Assembly (NCBI GenBank): GCA_965203575.1
Contig: OZ241894.1
Location: 2,418,001 to 2,482,000 of the forward strand
Direction: 5' to 3'
Origin: Aldehydirespirator sp965203575
GTDB lineage: Bacteria > Actinomycetota > Acidimicrobiia > Acidimicrobiales > Aldehydirespiratoraceae
DNA: 64,000 nucleotides
Shown here: one piece after another, positions 1-8,328 of the stretch
Layout: each line of letters begins with the position of its first letter
How positions within the stretch are numbered: position 1 is the stretch's first letter
Program-made: the position numbers and the translations under genes
The notes under the pieces: generated by a model
Told to the model about the DNA's origin: nothing
The model's database searches: none
Seen by the model: the letters and a program-made list of their open reading frames with translations, nothing else

Positions 1-426
1 GCCCGGGCCTTCTCGGCCCGGGTGTACGACGTCCATGAGTGGCTGGCCGAGCGCCTCGACGAGCTGGAGTCGCGGCGGCCGGCCGTTCCGCTGGATCTGA
101 CCGTGGCCGTGCAGGATCCCTGCCATCTGCGCCACGTGCAGCGGGCCCATCAGGCGGTCCCGGCGGTGCTGCGCCCCTTCGTGGCCGAGGTGGTCGCCCT
201 CGACGACGACGGCCTGTGCTGCGGCGCCGGCGGCGCCTACTCGCTGATGGAGGCCGAGCTGTCGAGGGCCATCCGCGAGCGCAAGACCGCGGCGGTGGCC
301 CGCTCGGGCGCGTCGGTGGTGGCCAGCGCCAATCCCGGCTGCTCGCTGCATCTGGCCGCGGCCGGCCTGGACGTGCGACACCCCCTGGAGCTGGTCGACC
401 AGGCCCTCTCCGCCTCCCGCTTCTAA
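1..426 (+). CDS. Glycolate oxidase iron-sulfur subunit-like protein (GlcF type), C-terminal part
   Basis: The frame is open from base 1, so the N-terminus with the ferredoxin clusters lies outside the window. What remains is the second cysteine-rich CCG domain of the GlcF/LutA family. It contains QDPCHLRHVQ, then LCCGAGGAYS, then a late ANPGC motif; these cysteines bind a Fe-S or haem-type cofactor in the family. The family passes electrons from a flavin-containing D-2-hydroxyacid (glycolate or lactate) dehydrogenase to the respiratory chain. The neighbouring GlcD/GlcE partner would be expected upstream of the window. The family is clear; the exact substrate cannot be told from this fragment. 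A hairpin follows the stop codon. Confidence 0.85.
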   Translation, partial: ARAFSARVYDVHEWLAERLDELESRRPAVPLDLTVAVQDPCHLRHVQRAHQAVPAVLRPFVAEVVALDDDGLCCGAGGAYSLMEAELSRAIRERKTAAVARSGASVVASANPGCSLHLAAAGLDVRHPLELVDQALSASRF

Positions 427-470
427 CCCGTCCCTAGCCGGCCCGCCCCTCGCTCCTCCCCGAGTTTCCT

Positions 471-501
471 GTAGTTGGGGACCTCTGGGGTCCTCAACTA
501 C
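471..501 (+). terminator. Hairpin terminator after the GlcF-type gene
   Basis: An inverted repeat pairs 471-483 with 489-501 (13 bp with one G-T position), leaving a 5-base loop. It lies 45 bases after the stop and before the next promoter region. A T-tract is weak, which is usual for high-GC genomes. Confidence 0.6.
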
Positions 502-615
502 TGGGATTTGGAGGACGGCCTCTTCTTGAGAGGCCCGGGAACCAGACGGCCGCGCGCGTCGTCGTAGGAACCGAATCGGACGCAAAGGGCGTCCACCGCC
601 TGGAGGAGGGTGACC

Positions 616-2544
616 ATGGAGACCAGGGGATCCGAGAGGTTCCGAACTAGGACGAACTGGAGCATCGGATGGCTGGGAGCGGTGCTGGCGCTGAGCCTGC
701 TGGCCGTGTCCTGCAGCGGATCCGGCGACGACGACGCCGTCATGGCGGTCTCGACTGCGACGTCCTCATCGGCAGATGCTGGGGACGGGGAGGAACGCGG
801 ATCGGCGGATGCAGCCGGTGACACGGCGGAACGCGGGTCGGCGGACGTCAGCGGCGACCGGGACAGCTCGGGCAGTGTCGATCTGGGTCCGGCGGCCACC
901 ACGACTGTACGCAGCCGGACGTACGACATGCAGGCTGAGCCCGAGTCGGAGCCGATGCCTGGGGAGGAGCCGATGGCCGAGGAGGCCGCCGACTACGACG
1001 ACTCCTACGAGGCAGCGGCGGCGGAAACAGCGGCAGCATCGGCGGCGCTGGAGTCAGCCGCCGAAGCGGCCACCAGCGGCGTGTCCCGGCGGGAGGCGGC
1101 CCGGTCCGACCGGGAGCGTCCCGAGGAGGAGCGCCGCCGCTGCCCCGAGTGCCGGGCCAACACGTTCGAGGACTACGGCGTCAACCCGTTCGTGGACCCG
1201 TACGACGACAACCTGTCCACCTTCGCCCTCGACGTGGACACCGCGTCCTACGTCGTCACCCGCAACCACCTGGAGGGCGGCCAGCTGCCGCCGGTCGGGG
1301 CCGTGCGGGTGGAGGAGTTCGTCAACTACTTCGACGGCGGTTACCGGACCGTCATCGACGAGTTCAACGTCACCCTGGAGGCGGTGCCCTCCCCGTTCAG
1401 CGACCCCGACCGGGTGATGCTGCGGGTGGGCGTGCAGGCGCCCGAGCTGCTGTCGGATCTGGTGATACCGGACACCGTGGTGCTGGTGCTGGACCGCTCC
1501 GGGTCGATGAGCCAGTCCGCCGGGCCCGCCGACCGGCCCATGGACAGGATGAGCCTGGTCCACGAGGCCGTCGAGCTGCTGCTGTCGGGACTGCCGACAA
1601 GCACCCGGGTCGGCGTGGTGGCCTACAACGACCGGGTCGCCACGATCCTCGATCCGACCGAGGTGTCGGGCAACGCCGGCTGGATCATGGACGAGATCCG
1701 GGCCCGGGTCTACCCGGGAGGCTCCACCAACGCCGAGGCCGGTCTCGTGAGGGGCTACGACATGGCGCTGCGGGAGGCCGACCGGGGCCGGGCCGTGCTG
1801 GTGCTGCTGCTGTCGGACGGGGTCGCCAATGTGGGCGCCACCCGAACCGACGACATCCTCGAGGAGATCGGCGAGCGCGGCGACATCGGGCTGTCCACCA
1901 TCGGCGTGGGCCTGGGCCCGTTCAACGACGAGCTCATGGAGCAGCTGGCCAACAAGGCCGACGGCACCTACCACTACATCGACACGCCCTCCGAGGCACG
2001 GCGCATCTTCGTGGAGAACCTCACCAGCCTGCTGGCCTCGGTGGCCCGGGACGCCAAGATCCAGGTGGAGTTCGACCGGGACAAGGTGCTCTCCTACCGG
2101 CTGCTCGGCTTCGAGAACCGGGCCATCGCGGACGAGGACTTCCGCGACGACACCCGCGACGCCGGTGAGGTCGGTGCGGGCCAGAGCTCGACCGCCCTCT
2201 ACGAGGTGACGCTGGACCGCAGCTGGGACCGCGGCCGGGGGCCGATCGCCACCGCCACCCTGCGCTACCGCAGGCCGGCCAGCGAGCGGATCACCGAGAC
2301 GTGGGCCAGCCTGCACGCCCACGACGTGGGGCGCTCGTTCCGGGACGCCGACCCCCACTTCCGGCTGGCCGTGGTGGCGGCCGAGTTCGCCGAAGTGCTG
2401 CGGGACAGCCCGTTCGTGGAGGACCGCAGCATGGAGGAGCTGAGCTACCAGGCCGACCGGGTGGCCGACGAGCTGCGCCGTGACGCCGATGCCGAGGAAC
2501 TGGCCGACCTGATCGACACCGCGCGACGCATCCGCCGCCGTTAG
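616..2544 (+). CDS. von Willebrand factor type A lipoprotein (YfbK-like)
   Basis: Predicted exported lipoprotein of about 642 residues. A hydrophobic signal ends in the lipobox LAVSC (Cys about residue 33), so the mature protein should be anchored to the outer face of the membrane. A long acidic, Ala/Ser-rich linker follows. Then comes the YfbK N-terminal domain (around NTFEDYGVNPF and FALDVDTASYV), then a VWA domain with an intact MIDAS motif DRSGSMS near residue 293 and the later LLLSDGVAN strand, then the DUF3520-type C-terminal region. ATG at 616 is preferred to GTG at 610 because GGAGG at 602-606 is correctly spaced only for the ATG. The gene stands alone, and its ligand is unknown. The family assignment is strong, the cellular role is not established. 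Confidence 0.85.
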   Translation: METRGSERFRTRTNWSIGWLGAVLALSLLAVSCSGSGDDDAVMAVSTATSSSADAGDGEERGSADAAGDTAERGSADVSGDRDSSGSVDLGPAATTTVRSRTYDMQAEPESEPMPGEEPMAEEAADYDDSYEAAAAETAAASAALESAAEAATSGVSRREAARSDRERPEEERRRCPECRANTFEDYGVNPFVDPYDDNLSTFALDVDTASYVVTRNHLEGGQLPPVGAVRVEEFVNYFDGGYRTVIDEFNVTLEAVPSPFSDPDRVMLRVGVQAPELLSDLVIPDTVVLVLDRSGSMSQSAGPADRPMDRMSLVHEAVELLLSGLPTSTRVGVVAYNDRVATILDPTEVSGNAGWIMDEIRARVYPGGSTNAEAGLVRGYDMALREADRGRAVLVLLLSDGVANVGATRTDDILEEIGERGDIGLSTIGVGLGPFNDELMEQLANKADGTYHYIDTPSEARRIFVENLTSLLASVARDAKIQVEFDRDKVLSYRLLGFENRAIADEDFRDDTRDAGEVGAGQSSTALYEVTLDRSWDRGRGPIATATLRYRRPASERITETWASLHAHDVGRSFRDADPHFRLAVVAAEFAEVLRDSPFVEDRSMEELSYQADRVADELRRDADAEELADLIDTARRIRRR

Positions 2545-2601
2545 CGGCGACCAGGGCTCCTCCAACCCCCTGTGACTCACCCCTGGAGGGGCCCGGCATG
2601 G

Positions 2602-2643
2602 GGCTCGGCGGCCCGGTTTCGGAGGGGACTGGGCCGCCGAGCC
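2602..2643. terminator. Bidirectional hairpin between convergent genes
   Basis: Perfect 12-bp arms GGCTCGGCGGCC (2602-2613) and GGCCGCCGAGCC (2632-2643) lie between the stop of the VWA gene (2544) and the stop of the membrane protein gene (2697). Confidence 0.6.
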
Positions 2644-2696
2644 TTCCTCGCGCCCCCGGGTCCGGGACAGGCAGCGGCGGTCCGAGGGCGAGGCGC

Positions 2697-4121
2697 TCAG
2701 GCGAAGCCGAACACGGGCGGGAAGACGACCACGACCGCGGCGGCCCACAGCGCATATACGGGCGCGTAGGCGGTCTGCCAGCGTTCCACCGACGAGAGGG
2801 GGCGCCGGCCCACCCAGAAGCCGAACTGGAGTCGCATCGCCCAGGCCAGGTTCACCAGCAGCACCAGGTTCTCGCCGAGGGCGGCGACCCGATTGGGGGT
2901 GAAGCCGAGGTCCGACAGCCGCACCACTATGGCGCTGAGCGTCAGCACGTCGGCCAGCAGGGCTGTGGTGACGAGGGCCAGCAGGGCGAAGTCGAAGATC
3001 CCCGGCGGCTTGTGCGGGTCGCGGACTGCGATGGAGTAGATCACGAGCCCCACCACCAGTGCCAGCAATACGTCGAAGAAGATCAGGACCTCGCGGTCCA
3101 TGTCGGCGGCCCTGTCGGTCACGGCGGCCACGACGAGGAAGCCGAGCAGGGCGAGAGCCAGCAGGGGCGACAGGATGCTGGTCATCACGGGGGCGATGCG
3201 CTCGAGCACGCCCGCTCGGGTGTCGGCGAGCCAGGCGGCCACTACGACCGCACCCGCGGCGCCGCACATCAGCACCCATTCGAAGATGAGCGGCGCGGCG
3301 TCGATGTCGAGAGCCAACAACAGGAATACCGCGATGCTGAAGAAGATCTGTCCCGCGACGGCGATGAGCCCGTAGTAGAGGATCCATTCTCCCGTGAAGC
3401 GCACGAAGTCCATGCGCTTGCCATGGGACCGCCAGTCGCCGGAGGCGTGGGCCAGACCGACGACGAGCCACAGCAGGATGGGCAGGTGCAGCGCGGCCAG
3501 CACCTCGGTGTCGGCGACGTCTCGTACTTCGTCGAACGGGTAGGAGTTGACGAGCGCGGCCGGCGCGGCGAAGGCGGCTGCAAGCACGGCCAGGGTCGTC
3601 GGGCCGAGCCTGCGCTTCCAGGCGAAGTAGCCGGCCAGGAAGGGCAGAACCAGCAGGCTGACGTTGCGAGCGTAGAACTCGCCGTCGTGCTCGAGCTGCA
3701 GGCCGAAGATCTCTGGTGCCTTGATGGCGGCGGACGCGCCGCACGCCAGAGCGCCCATGACCACTAACTCTCGGCGGGCCTCGGGACTGGCGGTGCGTGC
3801 CGTCAGTCCCAGCCGCTGCCGGTGTCCCTCTGACGGCTGCGGAGCGGCGTCCGCCTGCCGCGTGGGCTCCGGTTGTGGGGTGGGCTCCGGTTGCGGTGCG
3901 GTGTCCGCCTGCTCGTCGGGTTCAGGTTCGTCGACACGGGCGATGACGGCTAGGGCCTCATCAAGGGCTCCGACCCGTCTGGCCGCGATCAGGAACGCCT
4001 CATCGGGTTCCAGCCCCGCGTCCGCGAGCCCGATCAGATGCTCCCGCAGCCGGCGTTCGAGTTGGTCGTCGCCGGTCCGGTCGCGCCAGTCGCCGATGAG
4101 GGCTTCGAGTCGGTCGTCGAT
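2697..4121 (-). CDS. Permease-prefix-domain membrane protein, unusual start
   Basis: Multi-pass membrane protein with about eight to ten hydrophobic segments in the part from 3764 down. The same frame stays open upstream to the stop at 4131-4133. That upstream part encodes a permease prefix domain 1, recognisable from IDDRLEALIGDWRD, RRLREHLIGLADAGL and AFLIAARRVG, followed by a Pro/Glu/Gln linker. No ATG, GTG or TTG exists in frame between the stop and the GTG at 3764. The domain therefore either starts at a rare ATC (4119-4121), at a CTG, or the annotated protein loses the domain and starts at 3764. I give the extended form because the prefix domain is conserved sequence. The function of the integral part is unknown. 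It is divergent from the deaminase gene. Confidence 0.6.
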   Translation of the reverse strand: MDDRLEALIGDWRDRTGDDQLERRLREHLIGLADAGLEPDEAFLIAARRVGALDEALAVIARVDEPEPDEQADTAPQPEPTPQPEPTRQADAAPQPSEGHRQRLGLTARTASPEARRELVVMGALACGASAAIKAPEIFGLQLEHDGEFYARNVSLLVLPFLAGYFAWKRRLGPTTLAVLAAAFAAPAALVNSYPFDEVRDVADTEVLAALHLPILLWLVVGLAHASGDWRSHGKRMDFVRFTGEWILYYGLIAVAGQIFFSIAVFLLLALDIDAAPLIFEWVLMCGAAGAVVVAAWLADTRAGVLERIAPVMTSILSPLLALALLGFLVVAAVTDRAADMDREVLIFFDVLLALVVGLVIYSIAVRDPHKPPGIFDFALLALVTTALLADVLTLSAIVVRLSDLGFTPNRVAALGENLVLLVNLAWAMRLQFGFWVGRRPLSSVERWQTAYAPVYALWAAAVVVVFPPVFGFA

Positions 4122-4192
4122 GCCCGCAAGCTACTCGCCGCCTCGCAGCCTCCGGTCGGGCCGGCTCCCTGGCCGTGGTGTTGAATGGGGCC

Positions 4193-4633
4193 ATGGACCA
4201 GTTCATGCAGGCTGCGATTGACGAGGCTCGCAAGGGCCGGGCCAGCGGCGGCATCCCCATCGGGGCGGTGCTGGTGCACGACGGCGAGATCATCGGCCGG
4301 GGCCACAACCGGCGGGTGCAGATGGGCTCGGCCATCCGCCACGGCGAGACCGACGCCTTGGAGAACGCCGGCCGGCTTCCGGCGAGCGTCTACCGTGACT
4401 CGGTGATGTACACCACCCTGTCGCCGTGCGCGATGTGCACTGGCGCGATCCTGCTCTACGGCATCGGTGAGGTCGTGGTGGGCGAGAACCGGACGTTCAT
4501 GGGCGAGGAGGCCCTGCTGGCCGAGCGGGGCGTGAGGGTGACCGTGCTCGACGACGAGGCGTGCGTGGCCATGATGGAGGAGTTCATGGCGGCCGAGCCC
4601 GATCTCTGGAACGAGGACATCGGCGAGGACTAG
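4193..4633 (+). CDS. Cytosine deaminase-like nucleoside deaminase
   Basis: Small zinc deaminase (146 residues) of the cytidine/deoxycytidylate deaminase fold, closest in pattern to the yeast FCY1-type cytosine deaminase, which converts cytosine to uracil. The zinc site is complete: His50 and catalytic Glu52 in HGETDA, and Cys79 and Cys82 in PCAMC. The C-terminal helix ends in an acidic stretch as in FCY1. Start chosen at ATG 4193; a GTG at 4175 would add six residues. It is a single gene followed by a strong palindromic terminator. Cytosine is the most likely substrate, but guanine or other amino-heterocycles cannot be excluded from sequence alone. Confidence 0.85.
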   Translation: MDQFMQAAIDEARKGRASGGIPIGAVLVHDGEIIGRGHNRRVQMGSAIRHGETDALENAGRLPASVYRDSVMYTTLSPCAMCTGAILLYGIGEVVVGENRTFMGEEALLAERGVRVTVLDDEACVAMMEEFMAAEPDLWNEDIGED

Positions 4634-4647
4634 CAGCGGCCCCTGCG

Positions 4648-4694
4648 AACTTGACGTAGTTGTGCCGCTATAGGGCGGATAACTACGTCAAGTT
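4648..4694. terminator. Nested palindrome, bidirectional terminator
   Basis: Perfect 14-bp arms AACTTGACGTAGTT (4648-4661) and AACTACGTCAAGTT (4681-4694) enclose a second small stem CCGC-TATAGG-GCGG. It sits exactly between the convergent ends of the deaminase (4633) and the hydrolase (4709). A similar nested design occurs at 63214-63260. Confidence 0.7.
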
Positions 4695-4708
4695 GCTGAG
4701 AGACGCCC

Positions 4709-5845
4709 CTACAGACAGGTCCGGACGGCGTCGATGATCCTGCGGCCGCGGACATCGCCCATCAGGTCGGAGTCCATGCGGTTCATCACGTAGGCGACGC
4801 TCAGGCGGTTGTCGAGGTCCACCGCGGACAGCGAGCCGCCCCAGCCGCCCCAGAACATCTGGCCCGGTTCGGTGGTGAACGCCTCTCCGAGTTGCAGCCC
4901 GAAGCCGAGCCCGTGGCGCAGGCGGACCATCAGCACCTGGTCGATGCCGTCGATCTGCTCCTCCAGGGCCCGCCGGGCGGTCGCCTCCGACATCAGGCGC
5001 ACGCCGTTGACCGCGCCTCCGCAGGCCAGCGCTGAATGGATGCGGGCGATTCCCCGGGCGTTGCCGAACCCGCCGGCGGCGGGGATCTCTGCGGCTCGCC
5101 ACTCCCGTGTGGCCGGCTCGGCGGCGGACATGGGGATGCTCAGAATGGCCTTGAGTGCGATCGAGTCGGCCGACACCTCCTGCCCGTTGATGGTGAGCTT
5201 GTCGCCGCTGAACACCGGAGGCACCAGGGCGGCGACCCGGTGGTCCTCGGAGGCGGGCAGGCTGATCCAGAAGTCGGCTCCGAGGGGTTCGGCCACCTCG
5301 GTGCGGAACCAGTCGGCCATGCGCCGGCCGGTGATGCGGTAGAGGATCTCGCTCTGCAGGTTGCCCTGGCTGATGGCGTGGTAGCCCGAGGCGGTGCCCG
5401 GCTCCCACCACGGGGCCTGGGCCGCGAGGTTTGCGGCCACGGCTTCGAGGTCGTAGAGCTGCTCGGTGGTTATGGGCGGGTCGAAGCCGGGCACGCCGGC
5501 GGTGTGGGCCATCACGTGGCTCACCAGCACGCCCTCCTTGCCGTTCTGGGCGAACTCGGGCCAGTACCGGGCCACGGGGGCGTCGAAGTCGAGCTCGCCC
5601 CGGTCGGCCAGCATCAGCATGCAGGTGGCCGCCATGGTCTTGGTGGTGGAGTAGACGTTGACGATGGTGTCGCGCTGCCAGGGTGTTCCTTCGCGGTCGG
5701 CGTCGCCGCCCCAGATGTCGACGACGAACTCGCCGTCCAAGGTCACCGCCGCAGCCGCGCCGACCTCCAGCCCCTCGTCGAAGTTGGCCTCGAACGCCTC
5801 CTGGACCGCTTCGAACCCGGGCTTGCATGTCCCATAGATCTCCAT
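4709..5845 (-). CDS. Serine hydrolase of the beta-lactamase family (class C/EstB-like)
   Basis: About 378 residues. The catalytic SxxK motif is STTK (Ser66-Lys69), and the second motif reads GYHAIS with Tyr155, as in EstB-type esterases and other beta-lactamase-like serine hydrolases. There is no convincing signal peptide, so a cytoplasmic esterase or peptidase is more likely than a periplasmic beta-lactamase. The start was set at ATG 5845, which begins the conserved MEIYG region; an upstream ATG at 5866 would add seven residues. The gene is single and convergent with the deaminase. The natural substrate is unknown. Confidence 0.8.
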   Translation of the reverse strand: MEIYGTCKPGFEAVQEAFEANFDEGLEVGAAAAVTLDGEFVVDIWGGDADREGTPWQRDTIVNVYSTTKTMAATCMLMLADRGELDFDAPVARYWPEFAQNGKEGVLVSHVMAHTAGVPGFDPPITTEQLYDLEAVAANLAAQAPWWEPGTASGYHAISQGNLQSEILYRITGRRMADWFRTEVAEPLGADFWISLPASEDHRVAALVPPVFSGDKLTINGQEVSADSIALKAILSIPMSAAEPATREWRAAEIPAAGGFGNARGIARIHSALACGGAVNGVRLMSEATARRALEEQIDGIDQVLMVRLRHGLGFGLQLGEAFTTEPGQMFWGGWGGSLSAVDLDNRLSVAYVMNRMDSDLMGDVRGRRIIDAVRTCL

Positions 5846-5904
5846 GCCCCCATCATGGCGCAGCATGACGCGGTTTGTTGGTCCGGTGTTGCGAGCCAGC
5901 GAGC

Positions 5905-5933
5905 TTGATCAACAGATAGTTTTCTGCTATAAC
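5905..5933 (+). promoter_or_regulatory. Promoter of the 6110 gene
   Basis: TTGATC (5905-5910) and TATAAC (5928-5933) are separated by 17 bases, in an AT-rich patch unlike the surrounding DNA. A GTTGATCAAC palindrome lies further down at 6021-6030. The gene starts about 175 bases later, so the leader is long. Confidence 0.5.
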
Positions 5934-6109
5934 AGGCATTCAACTTCGTCATGATGCACTCATGACCTGTCCTGTAACTAGCTTCAACAGCCTTTAGTAA
6001 CACTGAGTATGTCGACGAAGGTTGATCAACTGAAGACCGTGCAGTGATGTCCGGCCCAGGGGTCTGGGGTCTTGAGCACGGCCCAACCCCGAGGAGGGCT
6101 CTCGCGACT

Positions 6110-6811
6110 ATGACTACCGCTCACAGCCAGGCCGGCGACCCCACTGCCAGCATCGACTCCGGGACCGCCGGCGCTCTTGCGGCTCGCGCCGAGCAATCCG
6201 GGTGGGGTGCCTTGCACACCGCATTCCTGATGCTGCTCATAGCCCCGCCCGTGGTCGCCCTCGTGCTGGTCATGATTGTCCTGCCCATCCGCGACGGCAA
6301 GAGGGATGGGGACAGTGCGAGGGAGACGTACAGCAACCTCCAGTCCTTGACCTACTCGGCGCGCTGGAGGACCGACAGCGAGATCAGAGATGTCCGATGG
6401 AATTTGAACAGCGACCTGTACTCCCTAGACTCCGCCCTCTGGTCGGTAGGCCTTGACCTGGGCTCACTCACCTACGACCTCGGGGCGGACTCCCGTCCCA
6501 AGATCCGAGAGCTGGAGGGCCAGGTTGAGGCCAGCCGTGACGAAGTCGACCGACTCCGACTCTCGGCCGATGCCCGGTTCGAGCGACTTCAGGACAGCGT
6601 CGACGCGAGGCTCGGCGAGCTGGAGGGCGTCGCCGATGGTGCGATGGACGCCCATTGGGACGAGTCAAGCCGGCGGTTCTCGCGCGACATGCGGATCGTC
6701 ACCGGCACCCTGTGGGTGATCGGCGCCACCTTCTTTGCGATGGCGATAGCTGGATTGTGGGCGTCTTGGCGAGACAGTCGGGCCCGCACCCAGCCCGCCG
6801 CGGGAGGGTGA
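6110..6811 (+). CDS. Membrane-anchored coiled-coil protein, function unknown
   Basis: About 233 residues with a hydrophobic segment near residues 33-58 (LMLLIAPPVVALVLVMIVLP), a central region rich in heptad-like Leu/Ala/Glu spacing (IRELEGQVEASRDEVDRLR), and a second hydrophobic helix near the C-terminus (LWVIGATFFAMAIAGLWA). Both ends would be on the same side of the membrane with the coil between. I do not recognise a named family. Start at ATG 6110 is supported by GAGGAGGG at 6091-6098. It has its own AT-rich promoter. Two further small membrane coiled-coil genes in the window (9236 and 51988) have a similar build. Confidence 0.6.
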   Translation: MTTAHSQAGDPTASIDSGTAGALAARAEQSGWGALHTAFLMLLIAPPVVALVLVMIVLPIRDGKRDGDSARETYSNLQSLTYSARWRTDSEIRDVRWNLNSDLYSLDSALWSVGLDLGSLTYDLGADSRPKIRELEGQVEASRDEVDRLRLSADARFERLQDSVDARLGELEGVADGAMDAHWDESSRRFSRDMRIVTGTLWVIGATFFAMAIAGLWASWRDSRARTQPAAGG

Positions 6812-7001
6812 CCACCATGTGGCCCTCGGATCGCGGGGGACCAGACCGGACGAGACCGAAGGGGAACGGAGAGATGAAAGAACTTCCGGCGGCAGAGAAG
6901 GACCCTCTGCTGAGCGCCATGGAACAGGGTCCTGAGAGCTTGTGAACCTGGGCGACATGCGTCCGCTCATCGCAAGATCGCCCTTGAGATATCATATTCC
7001 T

Positions 7002-7208
7002 GTGAGCAAGACATCTTTGGAGATCGACCATGATATCGCTGCTGAGGCGGCGATGATCCTGGGCACCAAGACGCTGCGCGACACCGTCGACGCGTCGTTG
7101 CGCGAGATTGTCAACGCCAGGCGTCGTCTCGAGTTGGTCGCCCTGCTCTCGGAGCCGGGGCGCTACGACTTCGATGCGCTTGACGATGCGTGGGGTGGAG
7201 AGGACTGA
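7002..7208 (+). CDS. vapB: VapB-type antitoxin
   Basis: A 68-residue protein starting at GTG 7002. Its N-terminus KTSLEIDHDIAAEAAMIL and the following LRDTVDASLREIV match the ribbon-helix-helix/VapB pattern, and the acidic C-terminus RYDFDALDDAWGGED matches toxin-neutralising tails. It ends one base before the PIN toxin starts. A TATCATATT box lies only a few bases upstream of the GTG, which suggests a leaderless transcript. An earlier in-frame ATG at 6942 is less likely because it precedes that box. Confidence 0.75.
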   Translation: MSKTSLEIDHDIAAEAAMILGTKTLRDTVDASLREIVNARRRLELVALLSEPGRYDFDALDDAWGGED

Positions 7209-7209
7209 C

Positions 7210-7629
7210 GTGGCTCGTGCCGTCTACTTGGCTGACACGAGTGCTTTCGCTCGTCTCAGCAAGCCCCACGTAGCCGCGGCCGTTGCTCCACTCGTTGCGG
7301 AGGGCAGCATCGCGCTGTGCGCGCCGGTCGCGTTCGAGCTTGGCTTCAGCGCTCGCAGCGCCGCCGACCACGATGCCGTCATGAGCCACATCGACGCGTT
7401 CGAGTCGGTGCCGACGACCGAGGGCGACCACCGGCGGGCGCTCGAGCTGCAGGGGCTGCTGGCGGGTCGGGGCCAGCACCGGGCTCTGTCCCTCGTAGAT
7501 GCTCTTGTTGCCGCCATCGCCGAGAGCCGGGGCCTCACTGTGCTGCACTACGACTCCGACTTCGATGTTGTGTCGGAGCTCACCGGCCAGCCGACGCAGT
7601 GGATCGTCGAGCGCGGTTCAGCAGACTGA
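7210..7629 (+). CDS. vapC: VapC-type PIN-domain ribonuclease toxin
   Basis: PIN-domain protein of 139 residues with the expected acidic quartet: Asp9 in LADTSAF, Glu43 in AFELGF, Asp97 in SLVDALVA and Asp115/Asp117 in HYDSDFD. VapC toxins cleave RNA, often tRNA or rRNA, and are silenced by the cognate VapB. The GTG start at 7210 is separated by a single base from the vapB stop, so the two are one operon. The module is ordinary in layout. Nothing nearby marks it as part of a larger mobile element. Confidence 0.85.
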   Translation: MARAVYLADTSAFARLSKPHVAAAVAPLVAEGSIALCAPVAFELGFSARSAADHDAVMSHIDAFESVPTTEGDHRRALELQGLLAGRGQHRALSLVDALVAAIAESRGLTVLHYDSDFDVVSELTGQPTQWIVERGSAD

Positions 7630-7633
7630 CGTA

Positions 7634-7735
7634 CTAGGGCAGCGGTCCGCAGCCGCCGAGGAGTCCGGCGATGGCTCCTGCGATCCCCCAGCCGATGAGC
7701 CCGGGCCATCCGCCCAACCGGTCGATCGCTCCCAT
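7634..7735 (-). CDS. Possible small Gly-rich membrane peptide
   Basis: A 33-codon frame on the minus strand encodes MGAIDRLGGW followed by a Gly/Ala/Ile hydrophobic stretch and GGCGPLP. It fills the gap between vapC and the next gene almost exactly, and the peptide has a credible single transmembrane helix. The ribosome-binding site is weak, and I do not recognise a family. It may be chance coding. Confidence 0.3.
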   Translation of the reverse strand: MGAIDRLGGWPGLIGWGIAGAIAGLLGGCGPLP

Positions 7736-7789
7736 AGCTCTATGATCCCGAAGGGTGTGACACCCGACGGCGAGCATGAGGGAGCGGCG

Positions 7790-8311
7790 ATGGGTTATCC
7801 CCGCGAAGAGATGGAGGAGATGTGGAGCCGGTGGACCGCGGCCAATGAGGCGGCGGAGGCGGCTGGCGACTGGACGGGGCTCGGAGCGTTCTACACCGAA
7901 GACGCGGTCTACACCTGGACGGTGGGCCACCACGGGGAGTTCGCCGCCCGGGGCCGCCAGGACGTCATCGACCACGTCCTGGTCTTCGAGATGATCGGGT
8001 TCGAGGGCTGGACCTACCCGTATGAGAAGGTGGTGATCGACGACTCCCGGGGCGAGATCGTCGGGTACTGGAGCCAGGTCACCCCGTTCGAGGACGAGGC
8101 GGGCCGACGGATCCGGACCAACGGCCTGGGGTGCTCGTGGTTCCGGTACGCCGGCGACTTCAAGTGGTCCGAGCAGCTGGACCTGTTCGACATCGACGAT
8201 GTGCAGGGGGTCCTGAAGAAGCTCAACCGGCTCGGCCTTCTCAGCGAGGAGTTCAAGGCCCGCCAGCAGCGCTACGTCGACGGCACCGCGCCAGGATCGC
8301 GCTTCGTCTAG
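7790..8311 (+). CDS. NTF2-like (SnoaL-type) protein
   Basis: 173 residues with the pattern of the NTF2-like superfamily: W at the start of the first helix, an early FYTEDAVYTW strand, and a later WSQVTPFEDEAG strand. Such proteins are small alpha+beta barrels acting as isomerases, dehydratases or ligand binders. Start at ATG 7790 with GGGAGCGG just upstream. The SDR gene begins 17 bases after the stop, so the two are very likely co-transcribed and may act on one small molecule. The substrate cannot be inferred. Confidence 0.7.
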   Translation: MGYPREEMEEMWSRWTAANEAAEAAGDWTGLGAFYTEDAVYTWTVGHHGEFAARGRQDVIDHVLVFEMIGFEGWTYPYEKVVIDDSRGEIVGYWSQVTPFEDEAGRRIRTNGLGCSWFRYAGDFKWSEQLDLFDIDDVQGVLKKLNRLGLLSEEFKARQQRYVDGTAPGSRFV

Positions 8312-8328
8312 GCGCGGGGGAGCAGCAG

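Noticed and set aside
6874..6945. 23-codon frame MKELPAAEKDPLL... before vapB
   Set aside because: The ribosome-binding site is too close to the ATG, there is no known family, and it ends just before the vapB promoter box. Chance frame is likelier.
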